36,660 nt of DNA from Isohypsibius dastychi (taxonomy: Eukaryota > Tardigrada > Eutardigrada > Parachela > Isohypsibiidae), in contig JAQIWT010000093.1 of assembly GCA_034696485.1 (NCBI GenBank), positions 1 through 36,660 on the forward strand. Direction: 5' to 3'. A program made the position numbers and the translations under genes. Shown here in pieces: positions 15,326 to 27,117 of this stretch (position 1 is its first letter; every line of letters starts with the position of its first letter). The notes under the pieces were generated by a model. The model ran no database searches and was not told the DNA's origin. It was given only the letters and a program-made list of their open reading frames with translations.

Positions 15326-16074
15326 CTTCCCAGGAGTCCGATGAATGGATGAAATAAAATCAACGAGATTCCTCACGAAATTGCCGTAAGATAACAAGTC
15401 GAAACGAACAAAAACACGGCAGTAATTTTGGGAATTCTGAATCCAAACCCAAACGATATTGTGCAATATTTTGCCTAGTGTTCAGTGGCGCAGGATATGC
15501 TACTGAACGTGCAGCGTGGAGGAAAGCCGACGGATTTCCCCTGATCAACCCCCTGGCTCGTCCAAGTGTCTAACGCCAGCGATGCTCGTTCAGAGCGTTT
15601 GTCCGCGTTCTCTTCGGAAGTCGACTAGTCACCCAGGTACGAGTCAATCAGAGTTGATTGCTTCCCAGCATCGATTTGTTTTCGAATAAAAGCATGATTC
15701 GCTCTTGCAGTTCAGTCGTTTGAAGGACCGTGCCTGGTGTTCATGGTCCCACTAGATTAGTCTCCCATTTCACGGCATCCATCCATATGCGGCATGGAGA
15801 AGATGACATCTTGTGGAGCAACGCGGAATGAAGATGCCTTTGATTAGAGGAAAACGAAGGAGTTCCTCACCTTTTTGATAATTCATTTTTTCCCTCATCT
15901 TTCTTCCCTGATTATTCCACTGTTATTTGACGCCGCGGATTAATTATCTGTCACCTATTATTTCCATTTTTTAGCCGAATTTGTATCATTGGAAATGGAA
16001 CGATTCTGAACCCCTTCCGTTTTTTTGGATTTTATTTTCTGGGATTTATTTTGATTTTTATCCATATTTCCAAA
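15326..16074. promoter_or_regulatory. Shared upstream region of divergent RIOK2 and GRK2
   Basis: 749 bp separate the start codons of RIOK2 (minus) and GRK2 (plus). It must contain both 5' leaders and promoters. I see no TATA box at a decisive position, and the short open frames here match nothing recognised. Confidence 0.5.
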
Positions 16075-19000
16075 ATGGCGGACTTGGAAGCGGTGTTGGC
16101 GGATGTTTCATATTTAATGGCCATGGAAAAGAGCAAGTCTCCCAACAACAGGGCTATCAAAAAAATTGTCCTGCCGGATCCGAGGTGCGGAAATTGAAAT
16201 TAAATCGATTTGTTTTAATTCAGTATGAATAATTTCTGTTCTGTCTTCCGTTCCAGCGTAAGAAGTGTCATGCACAAATATCTGCTGAAAATCGGCGACG
16301 TGAATTTTGAAAAGATATTCCATCAACATATCGGTGCGTACTTTAATTTTCAACAGATAACTAAACATTTAGTGACCGTTTTATTTTTGGTTTTTTTAAT
16401 TTTTTCTTTGGCTTAATTGGTTCGTTGATTTATGATGGGTCGGTAATGAAAGATTTGCGGCTTGCATATTAAGCCCTTACCCGCTCAATTAACTTTGATC
16501 AGGTTATCACATCGGCCCGGATTTTGTGCCTTCTGGGCTTCTTCCGGTTCGAGCTCTCGAGAATTTAGAAAGTCCGTTTCACCTTGATGAAGAACGTTCT
16601 GGGATACTATCGATCAGCGAAAAAACCTGACTCGTTTTTATTCTGGAAAAGTACTAGTATAAGAAATTTCACTTCCGGTAGGAATTCAGTGAATTTCCCC
16701 ACCTTCCTTGATTCGGTTTTAGACCGGAAGTTATCTGAGGTGAATTTATGAAAATGAAATTTAAGGCCGAATCCATAACGATTAACGATTGGAAGACTAT
16801 AGGAAGGCATTTCATGATCTTTAGCTCACCCTCTCGTTTTGCTTGAGATATTCCTTTCACTTGAAATCTGTTTTCTGCCGGTTTTTGGAAGTTGTTACCG
16901 AATTAGTTTGTCGGTAAAATTCCGGTAAAGTTTCCTCAACATTTTCAAGATGGAATGATGTCTGTTCCGCTAATTTGACTTGTTTTTTAGCGCAGCACTG
17001 TTTCAGCTGCAAAACCGAATCGATTTATTTCCGGTCGGAAAAATTATGAATAATCAATTGAGAGTCAGTACGGTAGATAAAAGAGATCAAAAGTTAGCAT
17101 AGTGCAGAGTGGCGTTTTGGAGCGGTTAATTTGTGGGATAAAATGAAATGGAGGGCAATCGAGTGTTTTTGAAGGAGAGGAAAAAATCGATGGGAATAAA
17201 ATGCCAGAGCTTGGAAGAGATGGATGGATGGTAACATGCTTTCTTTTTTATTATGAATTTCCCTCATTGATTCTCGAATGACGCATGTTGTCTATTTTGC
17301 CTCGCTTCCGTTTGGATTAGAAAGGAAGGCATTCTCGAAGCTCAGGTGTGATTGCCTCAAGTAGGACAACCGACAAGGAGCACGTTCAACGTGCTTTTCA
17401 TCCCACTGAATTTAGCTTCCATCCCCCTGGTTTTGACGGCTCAAAACCCGAGGCTTTATGGATCAGCTCTAATTGTTTTGAGAAAAAAATCAGGAGCTTT
17501 GCGCGTTTTGTGGGTTTTTTTTTATTGTGGCTGGGTTTAGTTAATATCCGAAGTCACGAACGGAAAATTCTTTAGAGAATTGAATTCCGAATATCCGGCT
17601 AGTTATATTTTGTTTGTCTTCTGTGGATCAATTCAAAAGCCTTCGTGACTTTGTATTTTTGGAATAAGTAACAAGTATTCGATTGAATTATGAATTGAAT
17701 TATTGGATTATTCTTAAGGCAATTTCTTGTTTCTTTCTGGAAATAATTCGACTGAGGTTTCCCGACCGAATCATAAGGATTAATATCGGATTCTAAGAAT
17801 TCCAAAGAGATTTCATATGAGGTTACTCCTGATTCACTGTAGGTCAACTTATCTAGTTCTTTTGAACTTATTCTGTGTCCTGGCGCTGAATTATTAGCAG
17901 AGTTCTGATATTATGTAGGAAAATTTTTCGCAAGTTTAGTGAAACGTTTTTTAGCGTGTGTTTTCCTCTTTCGGTCGTTCTGAAAAATCAGGAACCGCTC
18001 GAACCTCTCCTTTTTTGTGTCTTTTGAAACGCGGAAAAGAATTCATTTTCTAAAATCAGAAGATTCCTGTGTGCCTCGTGTCGAATTCAATTTGGAATTG
18101 AGCTCGGTCGACTTGTTTCCGGTTCCTTCTTAATCTGTATTTCCATGGAAGAATTTGATAGCTACATTTTCGAATCAAGTCAGTCAGGTGATTGATCGAT
18201 CGGCTTTGCATGTACGAATATGAAAAGTGAAGGTACCAAGCTTTGCAGGTTTCCCGTGGCGATTCCGGGAAGCTTCCGGCTGTCAAACAGTGTTTTTTAA
18301 TTTTGTGAAAAATGACTAATCCGTTTTTCTCGTTTTCAGGTTACTGTCTCTTCAAGCAGTTCTGTGAAAGCCTCAAGGAGGAAACTGTACCGCACTTGAA
18401 GTTCTATGAAGAGGTAACCATTTTCCACTCACGTTCTTTGATGAATCAATTTGCGTCACAACTTATTTCTTTCTTCCTAATTATCTGTTTTCGTTTGAAA
18501 TTAAATCATCTAATGTTTCAAATTAGAAAATAGCGGTCCGTTTTTTTTATTCCGGATTTCGGGATTGGAAATGCTTTCAGTCTTTATAACATGTTCATTT
18601 GGGAATTGGATCTCTAATGAGATGTTGCTTTATGTCTTGGTGCCCATGAAAACGCACGTTCAGATTGAAAATAATGGTCTCTTGAGGGTTGCAATCTCTT
18701 TCAGTTCTCAGATTTCAATATTCGAAAGAATTATTCGTCATATTTAAATCAAAAAAAACTTTATTGAGAAGTTTTCTGTGGTTGGCCGGGACGCTCTCGA
18801 AATCTGTTATAAAACACGGAAATAATTCTTGGTCCTGTACTTTCGGATCTGCGGTCTTTACAAAAATTTATTAAATTTATAAAATTATAAATTATAAATT
18901 TATATTTTTTGATTTATTTTACAGTAAATCAGTGTTCCTGAAAATGACTAGTGGTCCTCTTTCCCGTCGGAAAACGATTCAGACATTCATTTCCGACAAT

Positions 19001-22000
19001 TTTCTTGTCATCTTAATTTATCCGATTTCCGGTTCAGTGATAAATTTTAAATATGTTTCCGGTCTCGGAGAAAAAAAATCCTGGTTGACATTTTTGCCCG
19101 TGTTTTATATGGTTTTTCAATAATTCTGCAACGAAAATTGTCATAGTTCTTTTTCAGTTTCCTTCAAATTTGTTTTGGTTGATAATTCCTGAATATTACG
19201 CAGGTGAAAAAGTACACGAAACTGGAGACGCCGGAAGAGAAGCGGAAAGCAGCCAAAAGCATTTACGATGAATATGTCACTAAGGAGCTCTTGGAGTCCA
19301 GTCACGTAAGTCTCACTTGTGGGCTTCATAATTGATTTCTTGATCGCGAGTCAAGTCGTGACATGTTTTGTTTTTTCCCTTTTTTCAGAAATTTTCCGAA
19401 GAGTCGGCTGAGTATGTTCAGAATTACCTAATGACCGGCGATACTCCACCCGATCTGTTTGATGTAAGGCTGCCTCTTTGCTCTTCAATTAGAGTTGGAT
19501 TGCACGGAATTATGTCCTTGACAAGATGATGATTCGGGATATGTTTGCAGCCGTATTTGGAGGAGGTCTATCATCATCTACGAGCTAATTACTTTGACCG
19601 ATTCATCGAAAGGTAAATCATATGAGAAAAACAGAAACGGTGAAAAAATCAACTGGTTTTGTAGAATATGATTCAAATGCTTGTTCGATATTTTTCCGAG
19701 CTCTTGAACTCGCTCATATTTTTGTCAAATATTTTTTTTCGAACTGCTTCAAATATTTGTATTTAGATATGATCGGAACAGTTGTTTTATTCTGTGCTTT
19801 CAAAATTCGGTCTCGACTTGTCATCTAGCAGTTTACGAAAAATGATATCAGCAGATATTATAATTCATAATCTCAGTAATTTTCATATACATCTGGATGT
19901 AAATAGTTAAAATAAATATTAAACAAATTCATTGCGTATACAAGTATGAATCAGTAAATTGACAATACTTTAAAGTGTCATTAAATAATATAAAATCTGA
20001 ACCCTTTTCGGTGTGAATCTTGAAGTTTGAAGTTTGAATTTTTATTTTATTTGTGATAAATTTGCGTCCGAGAAGATGTAGTCAAGTTCTCTCATTGCAG
20101 TGATAAATACACGCGCTTCTGCCAGTGGAAGAATTTGGAGCTGAACATTGTGCTAACGATGAACGATTTCAGCGTTCACCGAATAATTGGCCGAGGTGGA
20201 TTCGGGGAAGTCTATGGATGCCGCAAAGCCGATACTGGAAGAATGTACGTTCAGCTAATCGTTAAATACTTACGTGATAAATTACTTCCTTCTGGCCAAG
20301 AATACGAGCTCTCGTTAAACGCGAACATCAGGCCAATATTCCGTCAGTCCTCTTTTATCGACTTTTTTCGTTTCCTGGAACTCATTTTCATCTCGTTTCC
20401 GACTTTCCGACTCGATTTCCAAACGTCTCGATTCTTAATGCATCATTTTATCTTGTGACCTTTTTCTCTTTCAAACACCGTTGTAAACTTAAATCTCTAT
20501 TAATTAACTAACGTTCTGAATTCTGAATTTTGTTTCGATCATTTGTTTGCAGCAAAAAAGATCGAGTTTTTTATGTGATGAATTGTTTTGATTTTCTTGT
20601 GATTGAATTACCCTCGACTGAAATGTTCGAGGATTCCTCCCTGTAAATAATTTTAAAAATGATGGGACTGATTTTTTGGGTACGTTGTTGGAAGTAACGT
20701 TTTTTTTATTTAAGGGTGTAAGTGATTCGTCGCATGCAGTGAGGCATTTCGATAGCGAATCTAAGCCACTATTCTACAGGATTTCACGGTCTATCCACTG
20801 GTTGTCCCCCCCCCCCCCCCCCATCCGATTAGGAAATATGTCTTTTTTAATCGCTTTGTTGAGATCGGTGTTTCTGTTCCATTGAAAGTGTTCTGTTTCG
20901 ATGTTCTTAATTCTTATTTGTGATTTCAGGTATGCAATGAAGTGTCTGGATAAGAAACGGATCAAACTGAAACAGGGAGAGACTTTGGCATTAAACGAAC
21001 GCATCATGCTATCTCTTGTCAGCACAGGAGTGAGTTCCATAACATTCATTATTTAGCTTCTGTTAGTCACGCATTCGGTGCCCCCTTTTCCTTTTTTTCG
21101 CCCAACCGGAAACGATTTTGTCTTATTTTTATCCAGGATGGATCGCCTTTTATCGTCTGCATGACGTACGCCTTTCAAACCCCCGATAAGCTCTGCTTCA
21201 TCCTCGACCTCATGAACGGCAAGTCACAGTCAAACAAAATGAATTTTGCATATAAAATATTGTTTAGAATCGAAGAACAGAAAGAATTACCAAGAATTTG
21301 AAACCGAAATTTCGTCTCATCATATGGTTTTTTTCTCTAATTGTCCATGGGTTTAGTTATTATACAATACGCAGTGCGAATTTGGCTCATTTGCTTTTCC
21401 GAAAAAATTAAGTTTTTTTTGTAGGTGGTGATTTGCATTACCATCTTTCTCAACATGGAATATTTACGGAGCAGGAAATGCGCTTTTATGCATCGGAAGT
21501 ACTCCTCGGATTGGAGCATATGCACAAGCGCACTGTGGTGTATAGAGATCTCAAGGTGAAATTACCATGACGGACAATCATTTTCGGGATTTATTAGAAT
21601 TTACAGATATTTACCGGTTTGTTTTCTAAAATTCACGTTTTTTTTCTACAGCCGGCAAATATTCTCCTCGATGAGCACGGTCACGTTCGAATCTCAGATC
21701 TTGGATTAGCCTGTGATTATTCCCATAAGAAGCCTCATGCCAGCGTCGGAACGCACGGTTATATGGCACCGGAAGTGCTAGCCAAGGGCGTCGCATATGA
21801 CTCGAGTGCCGATTGGTTCTCATTCGGATGTATGCTGTACAAATTGATTAAAGGGTAAGGCAGATGGTGGCACTGCAATAAATTTTTTGTAGCCGTTTAA
21901 GAATACCTCAGTAACTTATTTAATATCTGTTCAAGAATTTTGGCGATTTAGAACAAGATATTTAACCGAAAAGTCAACGCAGCTCAGCTGATTCATTTTT

Positions 22001-24847
22001 GGTATCACTAAAAAAACCTGCTGTACCGAATTTTCGCTTGTCATTGGAACAGGGATATGATGTCGTAACGATTATGTAATTGATTGAAATGTGATTGTTG
22101 AACATTTTTCTTGTTTGTGAATGAGAACCCCTGGATCTGGCCTCCAACGGCAGAATTTTCTGGTCGGTTCGACTTTTTTCTTCATTGTCAATAAGAACGA
22201 ATTCCCTTTTCCTCTTTCTTATTATTCACCTTTCTTTTCACAGACACAGTCCCTTCCGGCAGCACAAGACAAAAGATAAGCAAGAAATCGACAGGATGAC
22301 GCTGACTCAGGTAATCACTCAGTGTTTTCGGAAATGTTTTTCATCTGCCGGAAGTCACTCTCCCTCTCCTACTGACCCTTCAGTTCTGAAGCAATCTCTC
22401 CTAGTTATAACATTTCAACTGCGTCATTCACTGTCACGCTGCATTTAGACCTTTTCCAGTCCATTGATGATATCCATAATTGAAATGAATTATTCCCATA
22501 GCGGTACATATTTGTGTCGTAATGATTGGTGGAATTGGATCACATCCAATCGTGACAGACAGTTTTAGGGTGGAATTTTGATACAGTTTTGATTTATTAA
22601 TTCAGAAGGCACAGAATCTCGTTTGAATTTTGAATCAACGTTTTAAAAAAAGTCTCGTTTTCAAAATTTAATTCACATCAAATTTCCTCATCAAAATTCT
22701 TGATGAGGAGAGAAATTGCAAAGTTTTGATGAATCGTTTCTCACTCTTCAAAAAGGGTGCCAGTTCCTGGATGTTCTGGTTGTCGTCAGGGCTAGTCGGA
22801 GCCAAAGATTTATAAATCTTGCCAAAAATAATCCAAATGAATAGCTCGTTTTTAGATAAATACTTTTTTTGTAACTCACATTTCTTGTTTATTTCTGTAG
22901 GATTTTACTAATCTCGACTTACCAGATACATTCACACCTGAGCTGCGCGATCTCCTAGAAGGTCTCCTCCGACGGGAAGTGAGCGAGAGATTAGGATGTG
23001 GAGGTCATGGAGCGGATGAGATCAAGTCACATGCCTTCTTCATCGGCATCGACTGGCATCAAGTCTACCTTCAGAAATATCCTCCCCCTCTCATCCCACC
23101 GAGGGGGGAGGTCAATGCGGCTGATGCGTTCGATATTGGCAATTTCGATGAGGATGACACTAAAGGCATAAAGGTCAGCCTCATTAGCTTTATTCATCCT
23201 TTGAACGTTAATTATCGTCTGGGCGAAATGTGACGGATAGAATCTGTAGGGATTTAATCCTTTGTGAAAATATGTCTTGCATTGTCTGTTGGAGTATGGG
23301 GATTTTCTAGGTCGTTTTTTTTTGTTTCTTTTGTAGAAATTCTGTTTGTTGTGGGTTCTGGAAAAATTAGATGTTCAGAGAAAGTTATTATATCTGAACT
23401 ATCGTTTTGACCTTTAAGTGGACTGCGGGGTTTGATTTCGTTTATACGAACAAAATTGATTGATATTTTTGTCCTGAGTAATGGTTATGTTTTCATCAAA
23501 TTTGAATTCGGAAAAATTCGTTATTCAAGATTTGTTAAATCATTTATAGAAAAGTTGTCAGTTTTAGTGGTAATTTTGAATTTCTCATTTCTCCAAACTC
23601 TTCTTAGAAACTGAAAAAAGCAATCTCTCATTTTGATCGTTAATTCTTCGTTTAAAAATTATTGATTTTTTTGCGATGTTTTGTTGTTACTGAACCCGTA
23701 TCGTTTCACGTGATGCCAGAGCCATTCAAATTCGACTTCCGGTCGCCTTATTTTATCTTGTTTTGGTCGTTTTTTAGATGAGCGAAAGTGACCAAGAAAT
23801 CTACAAGAATTTCAATCTGATAATCTCAGAGAGATGGCAGCAGGAAATAGTCGATACGATATTCGAAGCGATCAACGTGGAAACCGATAAACTGGAAGCC
23901 CGGCGGAAGAATAAAGATCGAATGAAGCAATATGATGTCGATGAGAAGTCATCTGATTGCATTCTCCATGGATACCTCCGACGTCTTGGGGGACCATTTA
24001 GTAGCACCTGGCAGCAACGTTATGCTAAACTGTTCCCTAATCGACTCGAATTACATCCTCAAGATAATAATACCAGAGCAGAGGTATGAAGCAAATTGGG
24101 GACACACTTGGTGCAGTTAGAATGGACTTTGCAGTGATTGAAGATCAGAAATTCGGAAGTGTTAATTAAACAGGAAATACTATTTTTGGTTTTAAAAATG
24201 TCGGTATATTTAGGGAACAATGGCAGTGACAAATTCATCTTAAAATTGTGGTTCGGATTGGCTCTCGTGTTTTCATCAAATTGCCGTCAAGAATCTATTC
24301 TGACTGAGTTTGAATCTGATGGTTTTTATCTGTTTTAGGTGATTCTGATGGACGAAATGTACGAAGTCAGTCAGGATGCGACTTACGTTCGAGGGGAGCT
24401 TGCCATCGTTCTGAGAACGAAAGATGGGAATAAAGTTGTGATTGCCAAATCGTCACGAGAGGTCAGTATTGAAGCAGTGTACTCAAATAGAGACTATCGT
24501 GATGGTTCCACTTCTCGAATGTGTTGACTGTCGGCTGATCTCGTCACAGAAGCATTGGTTTGGTTGGCATATTTGGCAGACTGGGTTGCATCAGTTCATC
24601 CCTCGTTCTGAGTTACGCTAGTTGATAGTGTTGATGTTTTTCTCAGGATGACCTGGCGTTGAAAGAGTGGACATTCTGCCTGCGCTCAGCCTGGAAGAAC
24701 TGCCAGGAGCTCCTAGCTGGTACGGCCAAGAAAGCCAACCGTATATACGGCAACGCTGCCGTCCTTCAGGAACTTGCCTCCCCTACAACTCCAAGCAAGA
24801 GCAGTTCCCGTGGTGCACTCTTTCGTGACTCTAGTGATGAAGCCTGA
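16075..24847 (+). CDS. GRK2: G protein-coupled receptor kinase, GRK2/3 (beta-adrenergic receptor kinase) type
   Basis: Sixteen exons: 16075-16184, 16257-16333, 18340-18413, 19204-19305, 19389-19463, 19551-19612, 20101-20244, 20930-21029, 21137-21218, 21425-21555, 21652-21854, 22244-22310, 22901-23173, 23778-24083, 24339-24461 and 24647-24847. They join to 2130 nt (709 residues; human GRK2 is 689). The start [20 protein letters not shown] is the hallmark GRK2 N-terminal helix. An RGS-homology domain follows (about 30-175), then the AGC kinase domain: glycine loop [10 protein letters not shown] at 197-206, catalytic Lys219 in YAMK, VYRDLKPANILLD, the GRK-specific DLG in [21 protein letters not shown], and the AGC tail ([19 protein letters not shown]). 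A C-terminal PH domain (about 545-660: [37 protein letters not shown]) should bind G-beta-gamma and PIP2. The enzyme phosphorylates agonist-occupied receptors. Intron 2 is about 2 kb. Intron 9 begins with GC rather than GT. Confidence 0.97.
16334..18339 (+). other. GRK2 intron 2, about 2 kb, no internal gene seen
   Basis: This is the longest intron of the GRK2 model. Open frames inside are short, AT-rich and unrelated to anything recognised. Conserved regulatory elements could be here, but none is identifiable by eye. Confidence 0.5.
20806..20822. repeat. Poly(C) tract, C17, in GRK2 intron 7
   Basis: Seventeen consecutive C residues, about 110 bp upstream of the exon 8 acceptor. Confidence 0.95.
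21219..21424 (+). other. GC-AG intron in GRK2 (intron 9)
   Basis: Exon 9 ends ATG AAC G and the intron begins GCAAGT. The next exon begins after TTTTTTTGTAG with GTGGTGAT. Only this join restores the conserved kinase sequence [11 protein letters not shown]. The rest of the donor matches consensus, as expected for GC-AG introns. Confidence 0.85.
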
Positions 24848-25459
24848 CATAAGGGGTTGCGGGGCGTCTGTTGGCGCATACGCTGCGGATGTCGCGATGA
24901 CGCTCCGTGACCGACCTTGTTTTATCATTTGCTCACCGGATGAAAGGAGAAGAAGATACATCTCGCAGCTTCTCGAAAGATAGGGTTGTTGTTTTCTTCA
25001 GATCAATGCGCAAAGTTCCTGCCAGTTTCACCCATGCCGTCGATTTTTGTTGTTTTCCCGGTTTTGCACTTGTTATGGTAGTAGAAGAGTTTTAACACTT
25101 CGCTGTTTTTTGGTTTCTTTCTCATTTTGTCCCGGTTTCAGATCGAAAGTTTTCGGTCCCAGCAAATGTTGTTCAAGTTTAATTTGCACACTTTTTTCTG
25201 GTGGTTCTTTTAATGCAGCGGTGACGAGTCTAGATCTGATGACCTTTGCAATATGTTCATGGTATCTTTATTGCTGTTTCTAAGTGCGTGCTTCATTCGG
25301 AGCTACCCCATTCATCTTCGAAATACTTTGGAACACGTTGTTGGTATTGGCATAAGTTTTAATACTACGATTTGGTTCCCGTATATTTATTCTGAACATA
25401 AATTCTTCCTGTGAGAGCTATTCGAAGCCAGACTACATCAAACAGCATTCTTAATGCTG
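24848..25459. other. Convergent 3' region of GRK2 and the NPC1-N-terminal gene
   Basis: About 610 bp between two convergent stop codons. It must carry both 3' UTRs. The minus-strand gene has AATAAA at 25391-25386. I find no exact AATAAA for GRK2 on the plus strand here. Confidence 0.5.
25386..25391 (-). promoter_or_regulatory. Candidate polyadenylation signal of the NPC1-N-terminal gene
   Basis: TTTATT on the plus strand reads AATAAA on the minus strand, about 70 nt past the stop codon at 25460-25462. It supports the transcript ending here, without any transmembrane exons. Confidence 0.5.
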
Positions 25460-26676
25460 CTACATCAGGTACATCAAATCAAGCCTGTTTCCCAAAAAGC
25501 ATCGGAGCTGCTCCCATTCGCGAATCTTCAAATCTCCTTGACCATTGATCTGAGAAGCTCCGGCTTTCAGACAGGAGTAGAGACGCTGGAAATTGGTGAA
25601 GGATGGTTCTTCGGGGTCGAGCGGCTGGAATACGCTGTTGTCCACGAGGACAATCTCTTCGGTAACCGTGAAATCAATGGTGAAGGGGGAGAACGGATTG
25701 GTTGGGGCACCCATGAACGAAGCAATGTCCAGATAGTCACAATGTTCTCCAGATTTCCCGCATACACCATACATGACCATTTCGTTGTCTCGGCAAGCGT
25801 TGAGGAAGCGCTTGAACAGGTTAGGATGAACGAAAGTCTGGATGGCTTTAACGAATGATTTGTTGCCTACAAATCAAACGAGCCGCTTTATAAAACGTCT
25901 TCAACCGCAAAAAATCCACTTGAAACTTACTTTGAACATCGACGTCGAATTCTGTGACTCGCATGAAGTAGTTCTGCGCTGGTGAGCATGCCAGATTGCA
26001 AGCAAGAGCCTTGATCTCGCTGAGGCACGCCTTGTTGCCACCTGTAGACATCTGGGCAAGATGCAAAATGCGGCCCATCGTCAACACCTGATCTCTGTCG
26101 CAACAAAGCTCCATAAGAGATTGATCTGGAACGAGATTTTGAATTACTGAAGAAGAGTCGTATACGACACTTCTCAATAACTACAGTACATCAAATAACT
26201 GGCTGGAAATTTTCAAATCATTTCTCTCTGATTCACCTTCTGTCCATTGTTATCCCCCCCCCCTTAAGATAAGCTTGTAGGAGAACTCACCAGGATTAAA
26301 CATATTCGGGCAGTTTGAACGCAGGATCTGAGTGGTGGCGGATTCGTTCATATTGCGGGGTCGTCCGTTGTCGGGGCAGTTCAATTTGTGTCCCAGATCA
26401 GGATTTTCTGAACATTCCCCGTACATGATGCATGTCGGTGCTCGAAAAATTGCGTCAGACACGGACACATTTTCCGCGCTTTCGATCACCCCCAAAATAC
26501 ACTGAAGTGAAAACAATCAGTAAACATTAATGAAACTCACTCTTCATTCTCATTTCGCTAGATCTCGGGAAAGAACGAGGTGCTTCACAACTGCGCACTG
26601 ATTTCTCGGTGGTTAAAAAACACTTGCTTACGGTAAAGGCCACAACTGCCAGGATTGTCTTTGTGAGCGTCGTCAT
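25460..26676 (-). CDS. Secreted protein consisting only of the NPC1 N-terminal sterol-binding domain
   Basis: Exons on the minus strand: 26676-26632, 26501-26291, 26125-25931 and 25866-25460. They join to 858 nt (285 residues). Exon 1 is a signal peptide (MTTLTKTILAVVAFT). The rest matches the cysteine-rich N-terminal lumenal domain of NPC1 in order: CIMYGECSENPD, LNCPDNGRP, LRSNCPNMFNPG, LCCDRDQV, IKALACNLACSPAQNYF, KAIQTFVHPNLFKRFLNACRDN, MYGVCGKSGEHCDY and NPFSPFTIDF. In NPC1 this domain binds the cholesterol hydroxyl inside lysosomes. Here the frame closes after FQRLYSCLKAGAS and a short unrelated tail, with no membrane helix, and a polyadenylation signal follows. Two intron positions and phases (after FNPG and after VDVQ, both phase 1) match introns 1 and 2 of the neighbouring NPC1, proving common descent. 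A soluble sterol carrier working like NPC2 is an inference. Confidence 0.88.
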
Positions 26677-27117
26677 TTTCTTCCTTGGAATGCCAGCTTG
26701 ATAAATTGCACCAAACCAAACGTAGCTTTCAGAAGGGAAAATGAATGTAAGTCACAGTTCGGGTTGAATGAGTTGCAACTGCCGTTTCGAACCGACTTGC
26801 ATACCACGATGAATGGTGGCCCTCTTAAATCAGGCCACCCTAAGCTCATACTTGATTGGTTGAATTGAACAAGCCTCACCCATCAGGTGATTCTGATGAA
26901 ATCCTGTCGTACGTATGCAAATCTCCAGCATCACGCCACCTTGTTATTCATGCAAATTAGAAGCGAGAAATGTGGCGTGATCGTGTTCAGCCACAGGTAG
27001 CAGATCGAACGCCTCGAGTACAAGCTGGATTTGGTCGCTCGGATCGTCATCCTCGTAAACAGCTTTCAGCTTTTTTTGCTTTTATTCGGAATTTACCTTC
27101 CTTTGGCACCCTTTTTG
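26677..27117. promoter_or_regulatory. Bidirectional promoter region of the two NPC1-family genes
   Basis: 441 bp between the two start codons. It holds two exact octamers ATGCAAAT on the plus strand at 26915-26922 and 26950-26957, the recognition sequence of POU/Oct-type factors. No TATA box is obvious for either direction. Co-regulation of the two genes is an inference from the head-to-head layout. Confidence 0.5.

Noticed and set aside
18864-18920. AT-rich palindromic stretch in GRK2 intron 3
   Set aside because: Simple AT-rich sequence with short repeated ATAAATT words, too low in complexity to call an element.
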